Source of the DNA: Acidaminococcaceae bacterium
Lineage (GTDB): Bacteria > Bacillota > Negativicutes > Acidaminococcales > Acidaminococcaceae
Direction of reading: 5' to 3'
NCBI GenBank assembly: GCA_003512125.1
Contig: DOSQ01000097.1
Location: 1 to 8,553 of the forward strand
Length of the DNA: 8,553 nt
In this document: positions 1 to 5,668 of the stretch, one piece after another
How positions within the stretch are numbered: position 1 is the first letter of the stretch
Layout of the letters: every line of letters starts with the position of its first letter
Position numbers and translations under genes: made by a program
The notes under the pieces: generated by a model
What the model saw: the letters and a program-made list of their open reading frames with translations, nothing else
Databases searched by the model: none
Told to the model about the DNA's origin: nothing

Positions 1-1111
1 CCTGGCTGGCATGGCCGGAAACATGAACGCCGTTGGCCTTTTCATACACTACCTCCGCGCCCAGCATATATAAATGGTTAATTGTATTGGAAACCATTTT
101 TTCATTGCCGGGAATCGGTGCCGCCGAAATAATCACCGTATCCCCCGGAACGATCTGTACTTTCCGGTTTTCACCCATGGACATACGGGTCAGGGCAGAC
201 ATAGGTTCCCCCTGGCTTCCGGTACAGATGACAACGATCTTATCATTCGTATAATTACGGATCTCGTCAATATCGACCAGCAGCCCTTCCGGAACATTCA
301 GGTAATTCAGCTTCAGTGAAATATTGACAACATTGACCATGCTCCGGCCCATGACCGCAACCTTGCGCCCGTATCTTGCAGCCGTATCACAGATCTGCTG
401 GATGCGGTGCACATTGGAAGAGAACGTGGCAACAATAATGCGGTGCTTTGCATAGCGGAATTCATTGTCGAAGGTCTCCCCTACAAATTTTTCACTTTGT
501 GTGTAACCGGGACGTTCCGCATTGGTACTGTCCGCCATCATCAGGAGGACCCCCCGGTCGCCGTATTCAGCAAACCGGTTCAGTTCCATCACCTGTCCGT
601 CAACAGGCGTCTGGTCAATTTTAAAGTCACCCGTATGGACGATCAGACCTACCGGCGTATGGATCGCCATACCGATGGCGTCAGGTATACTGTGGTTGAC
701 CCGCATAAATTCCAGTTTGAAAACACCGGCCCGTACACGGTCACCGGATTTCACTACATTTAAATTGGCAGTGGAAACCCCTGCTTCATCCAGACGGCCT
801 TCCAGAATACCAAGCGTTAACGCGGTACCGTAAACCGGCACATCCAGCTGTTTCAAAATAAAAGGCAGCGCGCCGATATGGTCTTCATGCCCGTGGGTTA
901 AAAAAATTCCTTTCAGCTTGTCCTGATTCTCAATTAAATAGGTAATGTCGGGAATGACCAGATCAATTCCCAGCATATCATCCTCAGGGAACATTAAACC
1001 GGCGTCAATCAGAATGATGTCGTTCCCATAACGGAAGGCCGTCATGTTTTTTCCGATTTCGCCAAGACCCCCAAGCGGTATGATATTCAGTTTCTTCAAA
1101 GACTTATCCAA
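1..1111 (-). CDS. rnjA: Ribonuclease J, 5' part of gene (C-terminus beyond left edge)
   Basis: This is a metallo-beta-lactamase/beta-CASP ribonuclease of the RNase J family, which performs 5'-to-3' exonuclease and endonuclease turnover of mRNA and rRNA processing in the cytoplasm. The frame is open from 1111 to the window edge (370 codons). Residues 73-78 read HGHEDH, the zinc-binding motif; further ligands are H140 (in NHSIPDA) and D162 (in HTGDFK). MADSTNAERPG and a beta-CASP stretch follow, and the visible part ends at GVHVSGHAS, with H367. Members are about 555 residues, so roughly a third is missing, including the last metal-binding histidine. The start is TTG at 1111: GGAGG at 1118-1122 lies six bases upstream and no in-frame ATG precedes the conserved NIIPLGGLGEIGKN segment. 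It has its own promoter (1159-1187). Whether it is the J1 or J2 paralogue cannot be told here. Confidence 0.96.
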   Translation of the reverse strand, partial: MDKSLKKLNIIPLGGLGEIGKNMTAFRYGNDIILIDAGLMFPEDDMLGIDLVIPDITYLIENQDKLKGIFLTHGHEDHIGALPFILKQLDVPVYGTALTLGILEGRLDEAGVSTANLNVVKSGDRVRAGVFKLEFMRVNHSIPDAIGMAIHTPVGLIVHTGDFKIDQTPVDGQVMELNRFAEYGDRGVLLMMADSTNAERPGYTQSEKFVGETFDNEFRYAKHRIIVATFSSNVHRIQQICDTAARYGRKVAVMGRSMVNVVNISLKLNYLNVPEGLLVDIDEIRNYTNDKIVVICTGSQGEPMSALTRMSMGENRKVQIVPGDTVIISAAPIPGNEKMVSNTINHLYMLGAEVVYEKANGVHVSGHASQ

Positions 1112-1158
1112 AATTTACCTCCCTGTCTGATATTTTCCGCTCTTTCGATTCTGCTGTT

Positions 1159-1187
1159 ATTATAACGCAATCAGACCGGAAAAACAA
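1159..1187 (-). promoter_or_regulatory. Sigma-A-type promoter of the RNase J gene
   Basis: Read on the minus strand, TTGTTT (1187-1182) is followed after exactly 17 bases by a perfect TATAAT (1164-1159). Transcription would begin near 1152, giving a leader of about 40 bases before the TTG start. This is the only good promoter match between the gene and the upstream terminator. Confidence 0.75.
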
Positions 1188-1205
1188 CGATTTGGATTCA
1201 TTAGC

Positions 1206-1234
1206 ATATTTCAATTGTGAAATATTTGTGAAAT
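1206..1234. repeat. Operator-like repeat upstream of the RNase J promoter
   Basis: On the plus strand TTGTGAAAT occurs at 1215-1223 and again at 1226-1234, an 11-base period, so both copies face the same side of the helix. The first copy overlaps a dyad with 7-base arms ATATTTC (1206-1212) and GAAATAT (1219-1225) around a 6-base spacer. The block lies about 20 bases upstream of the -35 box of the RNase J promoter, where an activator or repressor could bind. The TTGTGA half-sites resemble those of Rex, but the expected inverted TTGTGA...TCACAA arrangement is absent, so no regulator is assigned. Confidence 0.4.
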
Positions 1235-1261
1235 TCATACGAAAACAAACTGTTTTTGCAT

Positions 1262-1330
1262 AAAAAAAGCACCGGCCCATTCACGAACCTTATAATTAAG
1301 AAAGGAGGGATAAGGAAGAATAGCCGGTGC
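1262..1330 (-). terminator. Long-looped intrinsic terminator of the TRAP transporter operon
   Basis: On the minus strand GCACCGGC (1330-1323) pairs with GCCGGTGC (1276-1269), and seven T residues follow at once (1268-1262). The two arms are 46 bases apart, but a second stem, CCTTAT (1315-1310) with ATAAGG (1293-1288), nests inside and closes a 16-base loop. The plus-strand reading has no T run, so it terminates leftward transcription only. It lies about 75 bases past the permease stop codon. The inner loop carries a CCCTCCTTTC stretch, treated in the findings. Confidence 0.72.
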
Positions 1331-1403
1331 GATTGAAAAAAGATATTCTGTTTTACGTAATCAGCAATACTCTGTTACTTATAACGACTTACTGTCCGCC
1401 AAT

Positions 1404-3377
1404 TTACTCTTCGTCCGGATTGACTTTCAGGGCGCCGCCCTTGTTTCGTTTTTGCCACAGGAAACCAAGTGCCAGTACCGCAATGCCTGCGATATCGGTC
1501 ATGGTTCCCGGAACGATCAGGCACAGACCGCCCAGGAAGAATACTATGCGCTGTAATACATTCAGCGGATGCTGGCAGAAACCGATCATGGCCAGAGACA
1601 GGCCCCACATGCCCAAAATGGCAGTAACCATAGACAAAATTACTGTAAACGCAGTGGCATTGATCATCAGCAGCTCCGGAGCCAGTACGAAAATGTAGGG
1701 CACGATGAACGCCGCAATAGCCAGCTTCGCCGCATTGACGCCGGTCTTCATGGGATTGGCACCGGCGATACCGGAACCGGCATAGGCTGCCAGGGCAACC
1801 GGAGGCGTAACGTCTGCCACGATACCGAAGTAGAACGCGAACATATGAGCTGCCAGCACCGGTACATTCATCTGTACCAAAGCGGGAGCCGCAATGGTGG
1901 AAGTGATTACATAGTTGGCCGTGGTAGGAACACCCATTCCCAGAATCAGGGAGGTGATCATGGTAAAGAACATGGCCGGAAGCAGCTGTCCGCCTGCCAG
2001 ATCCAGCAACGCGGTAGCCAGTTTCAGGCCTACGCCGGTCTTGGTTACGACACCGATGATGATACCGGCCGTGGCGCAGGCGATCAGTACGCCCAGCACG
2101 CCTTTGGAGCCGTTAATCAGGCCGTTGACAAAATCCCTGGGGGTAATGCGGGTGCTCTTACGCAGGCAGGCACAGATGATAGTCAGGGCAATGGCATACA
2201 GCGCTGCCCGCATAGGAGTGTAACCGGTAACCAGCAGATAAACGATGATGATCAGAGGGATCGCCAGATGGCCTTTTTCCCGCAGCAGTTCGCCAAACTT
2301 CGGCAACTCTTCCCGGGGCGTACCCTTCAGACCGTATTTTTTCGCTTCAAAGTGAACGCCAATCCAGATGCCGGTGTAATACAGCACCGCCGGAATCACA
2401 GCCGCTTTTACTACATCAATGTAAGGAACGCCGACAAATTCCGCCATCAGGAAAGCCGCCGCGCCCATAACCGGAGGCATCAGCTGGCCGCCGGTGGAAG
2501 CCGCCGCTTCTACCGCGCCTGCAAACGCCGGACGGTATCCTAACTTTTTCATCATGGGGATGGTGAAGGAACCGGTACCCGCTACGTTAGCAACAGATGA
2601 ACCGGAAACCGTGCCCATCAGGCCGGAAGACAGAACCGCAACCTTGGCGGGACCGCCCACGGCCCAGCCTGCCAGCGCGTTGGCCGTATCGATAAAGAAC
2701 TTGCCGAGACCGGTGGCTTCCAGATACGCGCCGAACAAAATGAACAGGTAAATGAAGGTGGACGATACGCCCATGGGCACACCGAAGATACCTTCTGTGG
2801 TAAAGTACAGGTGGCTGACCAGTTCGTCAAAGCCGACACCGCGATGCGCCATAATGCCCGGCATGTAAGGACCGGCAAAGGCGTACGCCAGGAAGACCAG
2901 GGCCACCGTGATCATAGGCCAGCCGACCGTACGGCGGGCTGCCTCAAATACCAGAATGATACCCAGGATACCGACCATGATATCCGTCTCGGTATTCATA
3001 CCGGCACGCAATACCAGCTCATCGTATTCAAAGAAAATATACATCGTTGCAAACACACTGAGTACTGCAAACACTAAATCAACAGGATGCATAGATTTTT
3101 TCGACCAACTGGCACGGGCCGGGTATAACAAATAAATCAGCGCCATACCGAAACACAGATGGATGGTACGCTGCAGGTGCGCGTCCAGTACCCCGAAGAT
3201 ACCTGTATACAGCTGGAAGCAGGCAAACAGGATGCAGATGGCAGAGATCACATATCCCCAAAACCCGTCCGGCTCCCGTTTGTTGGATTCTTTATCAAAT
3301 TTCTGCATCACCTCTTCAGCAGACATCTCCGCCGGAGCGGCAGTTGTTTTCTTTTTCAAATCGTCCACAGGCTTCAC
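1404..3377 (-). CDS. TRAP transporter fused permease (4TM/12TM, TAXI type)
   Basis: This is the membrane part of a tripartite ATP-independent periplasmic transporter, importing a solute delivered by the TAXI protein with an ion gradient. At 657 residues it is a fusion of the small DctQ-like and large DctM-like subunits, as is usual in TAXI systems. After a charged N-terminus come about four membrane segments (residues 40-165), then the large domain with GTVSGSSVANVAGTGSFTIP (255-274), GGQLMPPVMGAAAFLM (296-311), GMGVPTTANYV (480-490) and ADVTPPVALAAYAGSG (521-536). A hydrophobic C-terminal extension (about 570-640) resembles the extra region of fused TRAP permeases. The start is uncertain: GTG at 3377 has an AAGG only two bases away, while GTG at 3368 has AAGGCGG eight bases upstream. 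It is the last gene of the operon, 81 bases after the DUF1850 gene, and ends at the 1262-1330 terminator. The substrate is unknown. Confidence 0.95.
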   Translation of the reverse strand: MKPVDDLKKKTTAAPAEMSAEEVMQKFDKESNKREPDGFWGYVISAICILFACFQLYTGIFGVLDAHLQRTIHLCFGMALIYLLYPARASWSKKSMHPVDLVFAVLSVFATMYIFFEYDELVLRAGMNTETDIMVGILGIILVFEAARRTVGWPMITVALVFLAYAFAGPYMPGIMAHRGVGFDELVSHLYFTTEGIFGVPMGVSSTFIYLFILFGAYLEATGLGKFFIDTANALAGWAVGGPAKVAVLSSGLMGTVSGSSVANVAGTGSFTIPMMKKLGYRPAFAGAVEAAASTGGQLMPPVMGAAAFLMAEFVGVPYIDVVKAAVIPAVLYYTGIWIGVHFEAKKYGLKGTPREELPKFGELLREKGHLAIPLIIIVYLLVTGYTPMRAALYAIALTIICACLRKSTRITPRDFVNGLINGSKGVLGVLIACATAGIIIGVVTKTGVGLKLATALLDLAGGQLLPAMFFTMITSLILGMGVPTTANYVITSTIAAPALVQMNVPVLAAHMFAFYFGIVADVTPPVALAAYAGSGIAGANPMKTGVNAAKLAIAAFIVPYIFVLAPELLMINATAFTVILSMVTAILGMWGLSLAMIGFCQHPLNVLQRIVFFLGGLCLIVPGTMTDIAGIAVLALGFLWQKRNKGGALKVNPDEE

Positions 3378-3458
3378 CGCCTTTTCTAAAAAATAGTAAT
3401 GTAACCGATGCTTTAAATGCCAAGACTTCGCTTATCAATAATTATCGTCATGTTTTAA

Positions 3459-4004
3459 TCAGTTTGCCAGTGACATCAGCCAGTATTGATACCGTTTTAT
3501 CACTTTAACTTCTACCAACGTCCCCTGCCCGTAAAGTAAGCACAGGTCGTAGGTCTTATCCTTATGGATAATTTTCGGCATAGCCTGCACAGCTGTCCGG
3601 AACTTCAATGACCGGTATGGCCGGTTCATTTCCAAATCGAACTTTCCGTCCTTCTCCAGACTGGTGAATTTTCCTTCCGCAGGATCGTAGGGCAGTCCCA
3701 CCCCCAACGATTCATACGTTGTATGGGTCATGGTCATATCGTCCACACCATTGACCCGGAAATATTCATCCACAGGAGTCTGCTGCACCGAATGCTTGTA
3801 ATGATAATGCCATTCCTCCCCTTTGGTTACCGGGAAGGAACAAACGTTTCGTTCATTTTCCGGAAGTAAGACTACCAGCAGCTGATCACCGTACCAGCAG
3901 AAAGCAGCCGCTATAATAAACAGCAGTAATACAAAAGACGGACGTTTGTAAAAAGACCGGGCCCCGGTGGACGCCGGAGTCCGGTCTGTACTTGTGTGAT
4001 CCAT
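3459..4004 (-). CDS. DUF1850 family protein, probable accessory of the TAXI-TRAP transporter
   Basis: This small protein of 181 residues has one hydrophobic segment near residues 23-39 and then a soluble domain, so it is probably anchored with most of the chain outside the membrane. The domain contains WHYHYKHSVQQTPVDEYF (about 65-82), which matches the HSV...T.V.E pattern of DUF1850. It continues with a TTYESLGVGLPYDP segment and ends in a basic, hydrophobic tail. Genes of this family commonly sit beside TAXI-TRAP transporters; their molecular role is not established. ATG at 4004 is chosen; a TTG directly before it (4007) could also start. GAGAAG at 4014-4019 is a modest ribosome binding site that overlaps the end of the preceding gene. 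Only six bases separate ATG 4004 from the TAXI stop, so coupled translation is likely. The family call rests on motif and context. Confidence 0.83.
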   Translation of the reverse strand: MDHTSTDRTPASTGARSFYKRPSFVLLLFIIAAAFCWYGDQLLVVLLPENERNVCSFPVTKGEEWHYHYKHSVQQTPVDEYFRVNGVDDMTMTHTTYESLGVGLPYDPAEGKFTSLEKDGKFDLEMNRPYRSLKFRTAVQAMPKIIHKDKTYDLCLLYGQGTLVEVKVIKRYQYWLMSLAN

Positions 4005-4010
4005 CAAAAA

Positions 4011-4994
4011 TTACTTCTCGTTGAAGAATTTTTCAGCGCCGGCATTCAGTTTAATGGACATACCATCTTTACCGGTTTCTTTGGTGATGTTCTTGGATAC
4101 GTTATGAGCAGCTTTCATACGGTCCAGGTTGCCATACAATGCTTTTACAACAGCGTAACCGGTATCGGCATCCATCTTATCGGTAACAGCCAGCATGCAT
4201 TTTACAGCAACTGCAGCAGTATCGGTTTCAACCTTGTTGTAGGTCTTGGCCGGAATGGTAACTTTGGTGTAGTACGGATATTTGGCAATCAGCTTGTCAG
4301 CAATGTCAGCGCCTACGCTTACCATTACAACTTCATGCTGGGTTGCCAGGTCCTGGATAGCAGCAGTCGGGAAACCGGCTACTACGAAACCTGCGTCAAC
4401 GTTGCCGTCTTTCAGAGCAGAAGCTGCTTCACCGAAGGACAGGTACTGGGGTTTGATGTCTTTATAGGTGATACCTGCAATATTCAGGATCTGACGGGCA
4501 TTTGCTTCGGTACCGGAACCGGCAGCACCTACGGCAACTCTCTTGCCTTTCAGGTCAGCAACGGTTTTGATGCCGGTCTTTTTGGTGGTAACGATCTGAA
4601 CGGTTTCCGGATACAGGGTAGCCAGGCCTTTCAGGGATTCAACCTTTTTGTCTTTGAACATTTCCGTGCCGGTTGCGGCATAGTAAGCAATATCGTTCTG
4701 GATGAACGCAATGTCAACTTTGCCTTCCTTCAACAGGTTTACGTTGGCAACAGAAGCGCCGGTGGACTGAGCGGAAGCATTCGCGCCTTTCAGATTTTTG
4801 TTCAGGATGTCAGCCAGCGCGCCGCCTAACGGATAATAAGTACCCGCGGTTCCGCCGGTAGCAATGTTAATGAATTTTTTGCCACCGTCAGCAGCCGGTT
4901 TCGGAGCATCTTTCTTTTTGTCTCCGCCACCGCAGCCAGCCAGTACGGAACCGATAACCGCAAAGGCCATCAAGAACGCCAAAAATTTTTTCAT
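4011..4994 (-). CDS. TAXI family TRAP transporter solute-binding lipoprotein
   Basis: This is the extracytoplasmic substrate receptor of the TRAP transporter. The 327-residue product begins with a lipoprotein signal, MKKFLAFLMAFAVIGSVLAG followed by C21; the LAGC lipobox predicts lipid anchoring at C21, and a charged Lys/Ala/Pro linker follows. The mature protein opens with NIATGGTAGTYYPLGGALAD (43-62), the signature of the TAXI family. It then has NVNLLKEGKVDIAFIQND (84-101), VAVGAAGSGTE (153-163) and DGNVDAGFVVAGFPTAAI (196-213), all typical of the two-lobed fold. ATG at 4994 is preceded by AGGGAGGG (5003-5010). It is the first gene of the operon and is expected to be its most highly expressed product. 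Characterised TAXI proteins bind glutamate-like or other dicarboxylate ligands, but the substrate cannot be read from this sequence. Confidence 0.95.
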   Translation of the reverse strand: MKKFLAFLMAFAVIGSVLAGCGGGDKKKDAPKPAADGGKKFINIATGGTAGTYYPLGGALADILNKNLKGANASAQSTGASVANVNLLKEGKVDIAFIQNDIAYYAATGTEMFKDKKVESLKGLATLYPETVQIVTTKKTGIKTVADLKGKRVAVGAAGSGTEANARQILNIAGITYKDIKPQYLSFGEAASALKDGNVDAGFVVAGFPTAAIQDLATQHEVVMVSVGADIADKLIAKYPYYTKVTIPAKTYNKVETDTAAVAVKCMLAVTDKMDADTGYAVVKALYGNLDRMKAAHNVSKNITKETGKDGMSIKLNAGAEKFFNEK

Positions 4995-5009
4995 AGATAA
5001 ATCCCTCCC

Positions 5010-5026
5010 TTTTGCTTACAGCAAAA
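5010..5026 (-). promoter_or_regulatory. Short hairpin abutting the TAXI ribosome binding site
   Basis: In the minus-strand transcript TTTTGCT (5026-5020) and AGCAAAA (5016-5010) form a seven-pair stem with a three-base loop, ending right at the AGGGAGGG ribosome binding site (5003-5010). It has no T run after it, so it is not a terminator. A role in message stability or access to the binding site is possible but unproven. Confidence 0.35.
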
Positions 5027-5036
5027 AATACATAGT

Positions 5037-5057
5037 AATGCTAATTTAATTCGCATT
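5037..5057. repeat. 21-base dyad in the TAXI leader
   Basis: The arms 5037-5046 and 5048-5057 are inverted copies about T5047, with nine of ten positions complementary. The outer boxes are AATGC and GCATT, the inner boxes AATT and AATT, and the single mismatch is 5042/5052. It lies between the predicted transcription start and the start codon of the TAXI gene, so it could be an operator or a leader hairpin. The binding protein is unknown. Confidence 0.4.
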
Positions 5058-5096
5058 TGAATATGTTTTCTCTGTTTCTTCGAAAAATCCTGCCTG

Positions 5097-5136
5097 TACA
5101 AAAATTTTTTTTATAATTTTAAAAAAAAATATTGTA
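5097..5136. repeat. A/T-tract inverted repeat
   Basis: Eight T residues (5105-5112) face nine A residues (5121-5129) across a short ATAATTTT centre. The outer ends TACAA (5097-5101) and TTGTA (5132-5136) are also complementary, with two mismatches between. The composition makes it either a weak hairpin or intrinsically bent, easily melted DNA. It lies inside the predicted TAXI leader. Confidence 0.35.
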
Positions 5137-5141
5137 TACAA
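5132..5141. promoter_or_regulatory. Perfect 10-base palindrome, possible GntR-type operator
   Basis: TTGTATACAA is a perfect palindrome and resembles the short GT...AC dyads bound by FCD-class GntR regulators, which often control carboxylate and amino-acid uptake. It lies about 36-45 bases downstream of the predicted TAXI operon start site, where a bound protein could block elongation, and about 15 bases upstream of the plus-strand promoter. No regulator gene is present in the window. A short AT-rich palindrome can arise by chance. Confidence 0.35.
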
Positions 5142-5156
5142 AATGACAACAGACCC

Positions 5157-5185
5157 TTTTCTATTAAAAAACTTTATGCTAAAAT
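5157..5185 (+). promoter_or_regulatory. Possible extended -10 promoter of the orphan gene
   Basis: TAAAAT (5180-5185) is preceded by TG (5177-5178), an extended -10 element. TTTTCT (5157-5162), 17 bases upstream, is a poor -35 box. Transcription would start near 5192, about 47 bases before ATG 5239. It overlaps the -10 of the leftward TAXI promoter. Confidence 0.4.
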
Positions 5186-5212
5186 AATACTGTTTTTAAT
5201 AATATCTGTCAT
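5184..5212 (-). promoter_or_regulatory. Sigma-A-type promoter of the TAXI-DUF1850-TRAP operon
   Basis: On the minus strand ATGACA (5212-5207) and TATTAT (5189-5184) are separated by exactly 17 bases, each one mismatch from consensus. Transcription would start near 5177, leaving a long leader of about 180 bases before the TAXI start codon. That leader holds the palindrome at 5132-5141, the A/T hairpin and the dyad at 5037-5057. No other promoter in the region fits as well. Confidence 0.6.
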
Positions 5213-5238
5213 AATATCAGAAAAGGATGTGTAAGCAA

Positions 5239-5583
5239 ATGAACAATGTACCCGTTTACAAATTACGGTTAGCCCGTACCCTGTACACTAATTTCTACCG
5301 TGCCCGCCTGCAGGACGCCAACGGAGAAGACGCCGGCCAGCTACTGATCGTTCCCGGCCTTCCCCTTGACCGGAGCCAGCTTCCTGAAAACGCGCCTGTT
5401 GCCGATCCGTACCTGCTCGTTATCGTTGAAGACGCCAACATCAACAAAAACAATGTAATTGATTTTGAAGAAGGCGTATCACGCGCCGTTCTGGCAAAAT
5501 TTACTACAGAGACCACTTCTTTCAAGCATTGTGAATTTTATTATCCTTCTCCTGCTTTTTATTTTGCCCAGGAAGAAGAATAA
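5239..5583 (+). CDS. Uncharacterised 114-residue protein
   Basis: I do not recognise this family. The product is a small soluble protein with no signal peptide or membrane segment. It opens with MNNVPVYKLRLARTLYTNFY, has a Pro-rich middle (VPGLPLDRSQLPENAPVADP, 38-57), a hydrophobic strand followed by acidic/Asn residues (YLLVIVEDANINKNN, 58-72), an aromatic C-terminal part (HCEFYYPSPAFYF, about 97-109) and an acidic tail QEEE. ATG at 5239 is preferred, because AAAAGGA (5221-5227) lies 11 bases upstream. An earlier in-frame ATG at 5227 overlaps that site and would leave no spacing. Codon use and a terminator just after the stop support a real gene. It is divergent from the transporter operon and could be co-regulated with it, but no function can be inferred. 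Confidence 0.75.
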   Translation: MNNVPVYKLRLARTLYTNFYRARLQDANGEDAGQLLIVPGLPLDRSQLPENAPVADPYLLVIVEDANINKNNVIDFEEGVSRAVLAKFTTETTSFKHCEFYYPSPAFYFAQEEE

Positions 5584-5598
5584 ACACCGCAGCGTTAT

Positions 5599-5635
5599 AA
5601 AAACTCCGACCGGATGGAACCGGCCGGAGTTTTTT
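5599..5635. terminator. Bidirectional intrinsic terminator between the orphan gene and sucD
   Basis: A stem of 15 base positions, with one internal A/C mismatch (5609/5624), closes a six-base loop, ATGGAA (5614-5619). The arms run 5599-5613 and 5620-5634. The GC-rich core is flanked by A residues on the left and T residues on the right, so both strands end in a T run. It should stop transcripts of the orphan gene rightward and of sucCD leftward. Confidence 0.9.
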
Positions 5636-5668
5636 CTTTTCTCATGATATAAATATGATATGTACTTA

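Noticed and set aside
1301..1329. AAAGGAGGG on the plus strand followed by GTG 1327, suggesting a small plus-strand gene
   Set aside because: The spacing of 17 bases is too long, the frame then runs antisense through the permease, and the motif is better explained as the loop of the leftward terminator.
1569..2543. A 324-codon plus-strand frame opposite the TRAP permease
   Set aside because: Its Gln/Gly/His/Arg-rich translation is the complement of hydrophobic membrane codons; there is no start signal or family match.
3378..3458. Possible promoter or hairpin between the DUF1850 and TRAP genes
   Set aside because: The 81-base gap has only short AT palindromes and no convincing -35/-10 pair or terminator, so the genes are treated as one operon.
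3996..4829. A 277-codon open frame on the plus strand, opposite the TAXI gene
   Set aside because: It is antisense to a confidently identified gene, with low-complexity Gly/Phe/Asn-rich translation typical of a shadow frame.
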